From positions 496,001 to 560,000 of the forward strand of contig JAQGDQ010002368.1 in the NCBI GenBank assembly GCA_030141605.1: a stretch of 64,000 bases of DNA. Reading direction: 5' to 3'. Shown piece after piece: positions 10,787-22,600 of the stretch (position 1 is its first letter; each line of letters begins with the position of its first letter). The position numbers were made by a program, and so were the translations under genes. The notes under the pieces were generated by a model. That model searched no databases. It saw only the letters and a program-made list of their open reading frames with translations, and was not told the origin of the DNA. The DNA is from Tubiluchus corallicola (taxonomy: Eukaryota; Priapulida; Priapulimorpha; Priapulimorphida; Tubiluchidae).

Positions 10787-13350
10787 TGCATTTACATTGA
10801 AGGTAAAAATTGAAACGTTTGTTTCTCTGCTCTGCTAAGAAGCGCGCTTACAAAGTTAAAACGTTCTTAAAAATAATTATTCTAAAACGCACGCGTTCAA
10901 ACTTCTGTAGAAAAGCTTGGTTGTTTCTAGGGGAAGATTTGATGTGTTTTTCTTTGTGATGTAAGCAAATTGGGGTGCTGAGGTAGAATTTCCATTTTCA
11001 GAAGCAAAAGGCTATTAAAGAAGCGTTGCTTCTTTTAATTCAATAATAAATTGCCTCACGTAGTAACGTCTATTTTTATGCAAATCGCCCCCTAAAAAGA
11101 TTAGTGCGTAAAGGGGCTACGTACGCCAGCTCCTAAAAACATAGAACTACAAGTAATTTGTTTGTGGTACATTTGCTAACGTTCTTTTTAAAGGCGTGAA
11201 ATAACAATGTTCTGGTAATTCTAAAATTACCAGACGAAAAATGATAGATGTACCAGCTGCTACTGATCTGCGTTTTGCATAAGATAAAATATGATGGCGA
11301 TAAAAGGTTTAAGTAACAAAAACAGCAAATTTTATCACCTATAATTATGCTGTCACTGTGCCTGTACAGTTTTTTGGTTCAGTTGTCACGTATAATGACA
11401 AAAATCGCTGTATTAGCACAATTGCATATATTTAGTATAAGCCTATAACAAATTTTAAAGCACAAGATTATAAAAATACGGAAACTAAAAAAAATTCATG
11501 GGGTCATCGGAGACAGTGTTTATAGTGAGCTTCCATTTTACAGTTTTCTGAAATGCAGGCTGGCTGTTCGTCTAACAAAACTTCTTCCAAAATCTTCAAC
11601 ACTAATTCAAGCGTCACTTAAGCTTGAAAAAATATCGGATAGATTGGGACACTCGTAGATTCCTGGAAGATGTTGGCTTCTAGGAAATCTAAATAATCCC
11701 TTATATAATACCTACCGGGAAAATCGTTGGAGGAAGAAGAAACGCAGTTTATCCTAGTCTTCATCCATATATTTATTAAATGAGACTAGCTCTGTTTAAC
11801 TTAAGCCTTTAAGCTGGCTATCATTACCACGTATACTCAGATATTTTCTGACTTTGAAATAAATATATCGTGGGAGACAGAATTAAAATTTAGAATAGCA
11901 AAAACCGTTCAAAAACATTTTATGCGCGAACGATGAACTATACAAGTAATGTGGTTATTGATTACATTCCATGTGCATAATTTCTCATTATCCCCTCGCA
12001 ACAAAATTGCATGAGAGGATATAGTAATGCCCTCTGTTTGTAGCTGTCTGTCCATCCAAGTGTGCGTCCGTTATTCCGCCATTTGCTTTGTGGACAAATT
12101 TCAAGCCAAATCCATAAGCAAGCCGTCGACTTTAATTGGGGTCTCAGTGTCAAAGGTCAGAGTCACAGGATCTATTGCACATAATAGTACGACGGTTCGT
12201 TGGGAGGAGATGGTCGCTTTGCGGTCCATGTTTACTTTGCTGTATTGTTGAGAGAAGCCATTTGCTGACCATTGTAGAAATGTAGAAACGTTTTCAAAAG
12301 TAGCGTTTTGTAATAAGCCATAGAAATCTCTCCAAGAAACCCGTACTTACAATTTCGCAAAATATATTTGAGCAAAATTTTGAAAACGTCGGTTGGCTGA
12401 GATCACTAAAACGTCGGCAGCGGGAAGTAAGCTAATTAATAGTGTCTTATTCAGTATATGTGCAGTCAATAATTCATTCAAAAATATATTATATTATTAT
12501 TATTATATTAAAATTATTAATACAAATTAATTAATAACAATATTTATTCATTAATAGTTTGCCATTCAGTTAGCTGGTCACCCATCAATAAGCAGCCAGT
12601 AACTGACATTTCTGGCATAAAAAGTAATAAAAAGGCCAAAGATTCACAGTAATTTAGTACTTAGCATTCTGTTACCTTAAAATGTTTGTGCTTTCCCTAT
12701 AATTATTAATTATGGCATAAACTTATGCTCTTACACTTTGTCAAATTTTTTTATAGCATTGCCTATAGATCTAATGTATTTGGCCTTGCATATTTCATTC
12801 AGTGAAAGCCTCCATGAATATAAAAAAAATATGTACCTCTTAGTTATTAAAGCAGTTTCCTGAGGCAGTCAAAATATTTCATCTGGTAAATACTACAAGA
12901 TTTACTAGTGCACAAACACAGACACACAAATATATTCATTTATTTCTTCCTACTATAACAAATCACAAATTAAAGAAATACCTAAACCTCAAATTGAAGC
13001 AAAAAGCAGACACCTTTTATTTAAATCAACACTGTTTAGCATATCAGAATATTTTAATGCTAATTAGTCAACAATATACAAGTCTATGTTATTAGCTTAA
13101 TTTTATAGTAGACTTTACTTGAATTGTACATACGACTAGAAACATTAAAACAGACCCAGTGAATTGTTACTCGTTGGTAAATTAAAAGAGCCACTAAACA
13201 ATTATAAGAGCAAGTATTTCAATGATAAAATTATTTCTACACTATAAATGCAAATATGATGCATACAGCAAAACCACAGTACAAGATTATGCAAGAATGT
13301 AAAAATGTCTAGTTATCACAGTTTTCTTTATCTTTCCAATGTTTGATTAT
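10787..13350. other. Intergenic region between ankyrin gene start and EFHC stop
   Basis: About 2.56 kb separating two minus-strand genes. It must hold the ankyrin gene's promoter (a small CpG-containing patch acgcacgcgttc lies at 10889-10900) and the EFHC 3' UTR. A patch at about 11505-11535 (ttcatggggtc...agtgtttatag) resembles 18168-18196 in EFHC intron 7. A moderately GC-rich stretch at 11990-12240 looks like a dispersed repeat. No convincing gene was seen. Confidence 0.6.
12939..13021 (-). terminator. Candidate poly(A) signals of EFHC
   Basis: Minus-strand AATAAA hexamers occur at 13021-13016 and 12944-12939, about 330 and 410 nt past the EFHC stop codon. Either could direct 3' cleavage. 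In DNA this AT-rich the motif also occurs by chance. Confidence 0.35.
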
Positions 13351-13431
13351 TCATTCTGCAGAGATAAAAAATTGCTGGAACTTTTTGAAGTTGATGAGGT
13401 TGTCATCATAATCGGTGCATTGTGCAATAAC
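13351..13431 (-). CDS. EFHC1/EFHC2: EFHC exon 15 (stop codon)
   Basis: Twenty-six codons and [23 protein letters not shown], then FFISAE. It aligns with the family's C-terminal helix ending in an F-x-x-F motif, so the terminus is intact. Confidence 0.92.
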   Translation of the reverse strand, partial: VIAQCTDYDDNLINFKKFQQFFISAE

Positions 13432-13606
13432 CTGAAATAAATTTAATATTATTTATAACTAACTGTTTCTGATGTTGGACAGTAAACTGTACTCCATCCT
13501 TGATCAAGCCTGGCAATGTACTGTTGTTCAATCATAAGTGCTATGCTATGTTAGTGTATTTTGCTTTATATATATATATTTATGTATATATATATATTTA
13601 TATATA

Positions 13607-13639
<33 letters not shown>

Positions 13640-16600
13640 CAAGTATATAATACTTGTATGTTTAAGAACATAAAAGTACCAGAAAACAAACATCTTGGTT
13701 ATCATCACCGAGTTTTCTTCCTTTTGGTCAAGTAACAATCCAGCAAACAAAGATATGAGTGATTTAATTAGTCAGAATCAATAATTTGTGAATTTTTACA
13801 GATCATGCTAACAATTAGTTCTATCAAGACATGTTTCTAGGTTTTTTTGATGACTCAGCCATTTTTAATAATTAAAGGTGTTTTTCCAGCATGTTTTTCA
13901 TGCGTGTACTATCTTACACATGCATTATGCAAGTACGTATCTCTTTAGACATTTTCCAAAGTTATGCAAAAGAATGAGTTTAAAACAATTTTTTAAAATA
14001 TTTACCAAATCCAGTATGTCATCGTCCAAAGGAATATTGGCACGTCGACAAAGGACTTTCAGCTCATTTTTCTCAATGTAGCCAGATTTGAATCCACTCC
14101 TAAAAGAACAATTTATACCAATCAAACTTTTATCTTAACAGATTTGCCGTCATTAACACGTACATATACTTGCTTGTGCCAAATGCTTGTGTTGCCTCGA
14201 CCGAACAATATGACTTTTTTGCACAAAATATCAAACACCAAAATACCAGTTTCTGGTGTAATGGTAAAAAGTTACTGCAAGGCTTATAATTAAAGCACAC
14301 TTATCAACACTGTTTACTTTGGAATTTCAAACTTAATGCTTTCCTCTTACATAGTTGTAAACACTTATGAAAGTTCAACTCTATGGCTCATTTAATTAGC
14401 CTTGTTAGCCCATACTGCCCAGGCTTAATTACCTATAATTATCTGCATTTAAAAACTCCTTTTTCAAAGCATCTTTCTGCATTGAACACCACTGTTGTAG
14501 CATTTTTTGAACACGATTCAGCAACCTTTCTGCATCATCATCTTTTCTGAAATGTATAAATCTATAAATTTAACTATATTAAATTTAATCATCCTATGCA
14601 ATATGCATAGGGAGATAAAAGATGTTCATTTTAAATTTGTGAGTTAAAAATTGCAGCTTCTGACACCAGTTTTATTGCATTTTACACAGACTACAATAAT
14701 ATTATCTACATATAATATATGTGTTATATACAGACAGGATAATAATCTCGAATGCAAAAAATTCAAAAACTTTTCAGGCTATTTAATCTTAATAGCTGTT
14801 TCTCTAGACAACCTGATAATGTACCAACTTGAATTCAAAATATTGCTATCAGTGTGCAACTGGAAAAAGTACGAAAAGTAGGGTATGAATGAAACATACA
14901 TTTATTCACAGATGCCAAAAAAAATGTCTCATCAACTTAAGAGCACTAAGTGAACTTATACAGCTTGCTCAATAAGTGCTAAATGAGTCTCAGAAGCTTT
15001 TAACCATGTAAAATAAAACTAAATGTCTTTATGTATTTAATTTTCCATAATGCCTTAATTCAAATACACTGAAAAGGCCATAGCAAACTAACAAATTATC
15101 AACAGTTGAATATTATTGAAACAATCATGTTCAAAATACAACTACATTTAACACAGTTCCAGATTATCTTGTACTTACTTATATGCAGTAGACCCTTGAG
15201 AAGTTGGCCCTTGTTTCTCCAAATGAGCTTTTAATGACAGCACAAGAGACGCTATTAAAAAATACAGCCAGGAACTTTAAAATATTGAAAAATCTTACCA
15301 GAAGGTAAAAAATAACAAAGTAACTTTAAATAAGTATGAGATGAAATAAAACTGTATGAATAGATACCAATTTAATTTCATTCACTAAAAAATGAAATTT
15401 GCAACAACACAATGTTTGATTTACGCTTTTGTAAAGATGAAATATTATGGTATTAAATTTTTAGAGTAAATGCAGTTTGCAGTAAATAACTTAGGCAGCA
15501 GAATCATAGATCTTTGTGAGTTGCATTCTAAGCTTGGATGATCCTTTCTTTAACACACAGACATGTCAACAAACTAGGCTATTACCATGCAAGCTTTAAA
15601 TTGTATTTACCCGGAAATTTGTCCTTGTGTAGCTCTACATATTTTACTACATATTCATCAACATCAACAATTTTGAAGCGATTGTTGAATACAACTATTA
15701 TGCTTCCAATGTCAAAATCCTGAGGTCCATAAAATTCAGGATTTTGCACTGATGATCCTGGCTTTTGAAGCCTTGTTCGTTCTAAAAATTTCCCTGAAAT
15801 TTATTTAAATGGATTCAAGATAAAATGCTATTATGATGACATTGAAAAGTTTTTTACCTGATAGTAGAGACAACAGATATATGAATGAAAAACAAAATGT
15901 ACATAGTTGTAGTTGGATGTTTTAGCCTAAAAATGACTGTTTCACATTATTTTTCACATTCTAAGAGTGTGCATATAACTTACCTCCAAGAATTCCTGAG
16001 TTTCTCACAGGTGGTTCATATATTGTGACCATGTCATCAGCAAGTCGGTATGAAATAACGAACCTTCTGTTTTTGTCCTCTTGCTTGACTGTATCCTAAT
16101 CCATGAAAATATTAATATTAATTCACAAAGATAGGGCAAAAAGTTGTTTTAACAACTAAATTCGAATATGTAACTCAAAAACAGTACGGCATGCATTTCT
16201 CGCTAAAATTTCTGAAGTCCAGATAAAAATGAATCTAATGACAACAAAAGAAATTAAGCACTATATCAGCAATATTACATTTATCAAATACGTACAACAT
16301 AACTGAAATGGTATAAAAGAACTTACCAGAATTGCAGCATAACGCAAGACATTATGGTCATTTTGCAACATCTTAACAACGTCTTTCTTGGGTGGTTGAG
16401 GTATAAGTGACAGACATGATTGCAAACTATCTTCCACTGAGCCGAAACCAGTGTAAGGTGGTACTTCCTAAAGAAAATGTGAAAAAAAAATCAGAAAAAA
16501 ATATGACTAAAAATTATTGAGGTTTTTATATCAGAACATTTTAATAATAATAATAATAATAATAATAATGCATTCTTAAATCAGGGAAATCAAAATCTCG

Positions 16601-19600
16601 CTAGATACACTTATAATGGTAATATGGATAGCTTAGTTAAAACACGTGAATTTTTCATATGAAAAATATATGTACAGAGCTGTTATTCAAAGAAATGAAA
16701 ATTGTGATGGTTGTAAATGTTTGTAAATTGAGAATGGCTTGTTTTGTGTACAGATATACAAATAATTTACTACCAAATACCTTCCAGTAATTTCGAATAG
16801 AGATTGATGTTCTTATAAAACAAAACTGCTAAACGATTGTCATTTTCATAAATGTAGAACTAATGTAAAATTACAATTGCTGATGTGTAGACAAATTATG
16901 CAAGGAATAGAAAACTATTAATATTAATCAAGTTACTATGGTCTAGTCCCTAGGCCATTTCTTACCCTAGAAAAATTGTTTATTTTTGTTGACTTTTTTC
17001 AGCAATAGACCTGGATTTTAATGTGTATCAAATAAAAGCCCTGTTAGATAGTTCTATCTTGGGCAAATATGGTAAAATGTGATAAATAGATAGCATACAA
17101 AACAACAAATTCTATTGTTAATGCATTAGAAGAACATGCATTCCTGCTTCGTAATGGTATTATGTAGCACACATCTACCTTCTTCACTACACGTTTCTCT
17201 TGTCCGATGATCTTCTCTCTATCTATTGGTGTAAAATCTGAGATGTCAAAATGTGCTTTATAAAAATCACGAGTATATGCATCGCAGTCACAAATCAAGA
17301 ACCTAGTTAGGAAATATAATTTATGCCATTAAAAGAAGATTTCATTACGTTGTTCATTAAGTTATAGTAGTTCATTAATTATAGTTTCTCTGATGTATGC
17401 ATGTAACTACTTATATTAGATCATATCGTAGCGATGATCTAAGCAATATGATTGCAACAATAATTATTATTGTGCAGGTCTTCATTAAAACCCTTTCAAA
17501 ACTGCTCAACCAAAATGGTTACACGTAGCATTTTAAGAAAAAAAAAGAAAAGTGCGCACATACACAAACTTTCAATATACCAGGACATTCTCATTAACTT
17601 TAAAAACCCTTACTCAAAAAAAGACAGCTGGAGGTGTGGTTGTGTGTGGAAGTTTTAAAAATGCTGACATTACATTAGTGCATTTAGTCCTGAAGACACA
17701 ACCCACACCTTTAAATCAAAAAAGTCATGTATGGATTCACAACCATCCACCTTTAAATAGTTAGTGCAAAAAAGCCGGCCACTAACGAATGTAGGTAAAA
17801 ATGGCAACAGAAAAAATGGCACGGTAAAAATGGCACAGAATGAAAATCACACAGGAAAAAATGGCACACTTAGTAAAGTATGCGCTTAGGGTTAGGGTTA
17901 CAGTGGGGATAATTATTTTAGTTATTTTTACCTCTGCCAAAGAAGTTACTTTCAACACAGTTTGTTTGTTTGTTTGTCTGTTTATTTGGTTGTCTTTTGT
18001 CTGTTATGGTAATAAAAATATTACACAAAAACTATCTGACAGTTTTCCAAGAAACTCTGTGAACAAAAGTGGGCATAGGGTACTGAAGTTGGAATCTTTT
18101 CGTCGGTTCTTTTTTCTCAAAGCTTGACCGAACACCATATACAAAAAAACATTTGTGGAGTGCTTCATGGGGTCTTGGAGGGAGTGTTTAGTACTTCTTT
18201 TTTGTTATCTCCACTGGACACACAACTACGAGTTAGTTCCAGCTGCATTTTGAAAAATTCTGTCTTGTAAAACTGTGTACCACACTGCACCAGAAAGTCA
18301 CTTTCACACTGCACACTGTCTATACCATTGGCTTATTAGTGTGTATAGGCTTATAAGGTAATTTGGTATGTATATATTTGTCAGTCTATTACCATCGCCA
18401 AAATTAATGGTGAAAAGTTGGATAAACACCATGTGGAACACTCGTGCATTATTGACTATAAATCCATTTAATGAAAATTTTTTCCTGTTCCATTTTTACC
18501 TGAGCTATTTTTTCCTGCACCATTTTTTCCTGTGCCATTTTTACTGTGCCATTTTTACCCATGCCATTTTTACCGCATATTGGGTACTAACTAATGACTA
18601 TCTCGTTAAGTCTTTAAGAAGGAAGTTTCAGAAAAGGTGACAAAATAATAAACATTCTAGAAGATGATAGTGAACACTTTTCTGAAAAGACTAACTGTTT
18701 CACGTCATTTTTTATTTTTCCTGATACTTTACAGGAACCATTATGAGGTTATAGGCCATATATAAACACATTATTTCATTTAACCTCCAAAAGCATAATT
18801 ACTTTCTGCCATAAATGACAAGAGAGTCCCCAATGCGAAAATCTTTTGGTGTGTACCACTCAGAAATGTCACTATCTGTCACCTCCATTGCTATGGTGGG
18901 AAACAATGCTGTAATTAGAATAAAGAAGTACATCAAAAACAAAAATTAGACACTGGTAATTAGTAATTTTAAGAAAACACTGAGATGTTTAAGCAACAAG
19001 TATTGGCTTACATGGAAGTTTTCCTCTGTTTTTTGCAAGTTTTTGCCTTCGCATCAGAACTGGAAAAGGGTCCCTTCCATTATTTGCTGAATGTTGTTCT
19101 CTAATTTCTACTGTGTCATCAACTAAATAGTACTAAATAGAAAAGAACAATAAATAAGAAACAAGTAAAATTATATTAAATGACATTAAATGAATGCCCA
19201 CTAGTCCAAAGCAATTTTTGTTAAATCAAGATGCATTACATAGACAAAAACAACAAAATTTCTCTTGAATTTAATTAGGTACTACCTTACAGAACTATCA
19301 CATGCATGCAACATTTTTTAATTAAGCTATATTGAAACTTATTAACTTACATGAAGAACACAAGGTCGTACTTCGCCAAACATGCTATCCCTATCATCCC
19401 AAACACAATAAAATCGTAAAACTTTTCTATCCAATTCCAGAAACTGACGAGTTTTATCAAATGTTGAGGGTGTTTTGTAGTTAGCAATAGCAGTTCTCTT
19501 TGCACGTGCTGTTGTATATGGATCATCTGGGATCAGTTCAGGATCATTGAGTTCAATGCCCTCACTTGCCATGAATTCCTGCAAAAGCCGCACTAATAAA

Positions 19601-22600
19601 ATGGAATAGTAGACAACTTTTTACAGGTTTGCTTAATTAGTGTAAACTAAAGACAGACGATTCACTAATGATTGAGTATAAATGGAGAATCAGCGAGTCT
19701 CTGTGAGGTCTTAAAATGAATAAGATTAATTGTTCAAACTCCTACATAATACAAGATGCTCCCACATGGAGTAGGCAGTTGAGAGTGTAATGACAAACCA
19801 CTTACAGAGCAGCAAAGATTTCCTAAAACGAGAGAGATTTATGGGGTGGCTTGCAGCCTGTCAATGAAGTTCAAACTACAGAGTCTGTGAGCGCATCCAG
19901 TGAAATTCGCGGGGTCAAAGCCTAGACTGCGAATGCGTTTTTATGCCATTCAGAAAATTTTGGAAGATTTAGGTACTCTTATAACTTATAAATTTTTACA
20001 GATCATCTGAAAATGTCCAAGTATAATTTTAAATTTTATGACAAAGTCCTCAAACCCTAGACTTTAGGTTTTAGAAATTTCTAACACCAACAAAAAGCCA
20101 AAATCTTCGTAAGGCATCAGTGAGTAGCGTGGAGGGCTTCTTGACCTTGCAAAAAGCATTGATCTAATGACTGACAATGATAATAAAGTTTCCTTGTGTG
20201 ACTAATTATTAGTGATTATTAGTTATAATGTAAAGTTACACGAATTTTTATTTTTGTATTGCATTTCTGGATCACAATTTCACAAATCTTAAATATGCTA
20301 ACATTTATCATATCATATTAACTATCGTACTTCTGCTCACATATAACAATTTCTGATCATATTACATTGCCATAATCACTTAAATGCACATTCAACAACT
20401 CTATGAAATGACACTTTCAGTAGCTGATGTTTGAAACCTACAAGTCTCAAAAAAAATCTCCAAGATCATTGCAGGCTTTTGCTTGTTTTTATAAATTGAC
20501 AAAATAAGAAGTCTGCATAAAATTTCCATGATTTGTGAACAAAAAAAGTTATTATTTTAACAGATGTATCAAAATAATCCTATTTCATGTGTTCGTCAAG
20601 ATTTACAAATGGTGGCAAACCCATTAATCAGAATTGAAGGTTTTAGCTACATTAGCCAGTGCTCAAATTGAGGGTGTATGGGGGTATACAATGTGTATAT
20701 TATTGAAAAAGTAAATGCAAGCAAAATTGAGTGCGAGTAGAACACACAATAAGACAAAATGAAAATGATAAATGAATGGTTATCAATTACCCATAAAAAT
20801 TACCAATGAACTATTGCTCAGATTTTAGATTTTTAGGTTTAGAAAATAACTTTTATTATATTTGTTGACCAAAACATGTAGCGAAAATGAGTTATAAAAT
20901 AAGCGGAAAACTTTCTTACGAATACTCCCACATACCTTTCGGCTCAAAATACCCTTAAATGGTGTAAAATGCATTAACAACCGAAGCACTGCCACAAACT
21001 CTGCTGGGGAGACCCTATGCAGAGATCGGAAAACTCGGGCAAAGTGACAATTTTTTTAATTTTAATCAAGTTTGCTTATTCAAGTTCGCTTATTCTATTA
21101 ACATTTTAAATGTGAGAGAATAACATGCTGGCCAGCAGAGCGGGATAACACTTGCAAATGTGGATGGCACACACACCGAATTGGGGTGTCTTGGTACATA
21201 GAAACTTACATGTTAAAATGTACAAGAAAATCAATGGTTTTCACATAGACAATCCCTAATGCTGTATCTCCAGTAAAATGTGAAACAGCTGCAAAATCCT
21301 GCAATTTCAGACATGAAGATTTTACCAGACACAGATGAAACATGATGGAGTTAGGAAAGCACAGAAAGAGAGGAATCGGGCAAAATACCTTTGTCCAACC
21401 ATCGCAGTCAACAATATGAAACACTTTCCCATAAAAGACGACATTAATGCCAACATTAAAGTCTTTCCAGTGCCATGGAGTGCCGTCATCTAGTTTTGGA
21501 ATTTTTTGTCGTTTTAACAACTTGCCCTGAAAATAAAACATTTGAATGTTGATGTAGTGGAAGTTCAGGGCAAATGAACAGAAAGGTGATTTTTGTAATG
21601 TAAGGATCAGGAATAGTGTAACCTAACTACGTAAGAGCAAGCTTAACCCATTTACATTGAGGGCAATGTCTCTCTGCACCAATGTTAATTGAAAGTTCTT
21701 CCCTTAAATTTTCAGAACACTTCTCAGCTGGTTTAATTTTAGGAGTTTAAGATGACAAATCTCGGGACTCCACTCTAGCAACTGCTGCAATACACAGATT
21801 GGCAGTGCATGCAAAGCCAACCCTACCCAGCCCATTCCCGCAAAATGTTGCTCACTGACAGCAACTACAACATAAAATCTTCGACAATCCAAAAAAGCAC
21901 AAAAATGCATACATGTTTAGTAGCAATTTGTTAATTATTCCAATAATTGTTATAAACTTACCAGACTACCAGAAAATGCTAAGCAAATCACTTCAAAGAA
22001 GGATTCATTTATTTCATTTAAAAATATTAAGATTTTGTATGAAAGATTAAACATTGTTACCCTTTGACCAAAATGCTAGGCGCTAACAAAAAAAGACAAT
22101 GGATGTACAAACGTGTTGTAAACTTATAGTTTTTTCATATACTGCAATAAAATTAGTTCATATGAAATTTATACATGATCAATCTAAGACTAAAGTCAGC
22201 AACAATATGGGTTTAAATGACATAAGGTACCCCAGCTATACTTTGTGAAAGGGTTCATCTCATATTCAATCTGATCCAGCAGCATATTTTTCTAAGTCTT
22301 TTTTTTGGTTTGGAGAAATAAATCTGACTCATTCTAACCTTTCCAGCCATTACATGTTGCACAATCATAAAATTCCTGTTTTATTGATAAACAAGCAGAA
22401 TTAAAGCTAGTGCGGATGGAAAAAAGAATAAAAATAATACTAAGAATGTGCACTTGATTTTGATTCTCACAGTATAGTTCAATACATTCTCCAGCTATGT
22501 TTGTGAGTAACCTTTGTCAGCTTGTCAGTTGAAAATATAAAAGAAGCATTCGATTAGCCATTGCAACATAGATACACTAATTGATTTTTCCTAATCCCTC

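Larger units (their letters stand above)
14100..15610 (-). other. EFHC introns 11-13 (exons 12 and 13 lie between)
   Basis: Introns 14100-14432, 14547-15178 and 15252-15610 are AT-rich with no recognisable element or gene. Confidence 0.65.
17303..18802 (-). other. EFHC intron 7, mostly occupied by an inverted-array element
   Basis: A 1.5-kb intron. About 794 bp of it (17792-18585) is a probable mobile element, listed separately. The flanks hold nothing recognised; an imperfect ggtgtggttgtgtg / cacaacccacacc inverted pair lies around 17630-17710. Confidence 0.65.

Noticed and set aside
11990-12250. Opposed open frames of moderate GC in the intergenic region
   Set aside because: It looks like a dispersed repeat; neither strand gives a family motif or splice structure.
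13538-13735. Tyr/Ile-rich open frame
   Set aside because: It is a translation of the (TA)n microsatellite.
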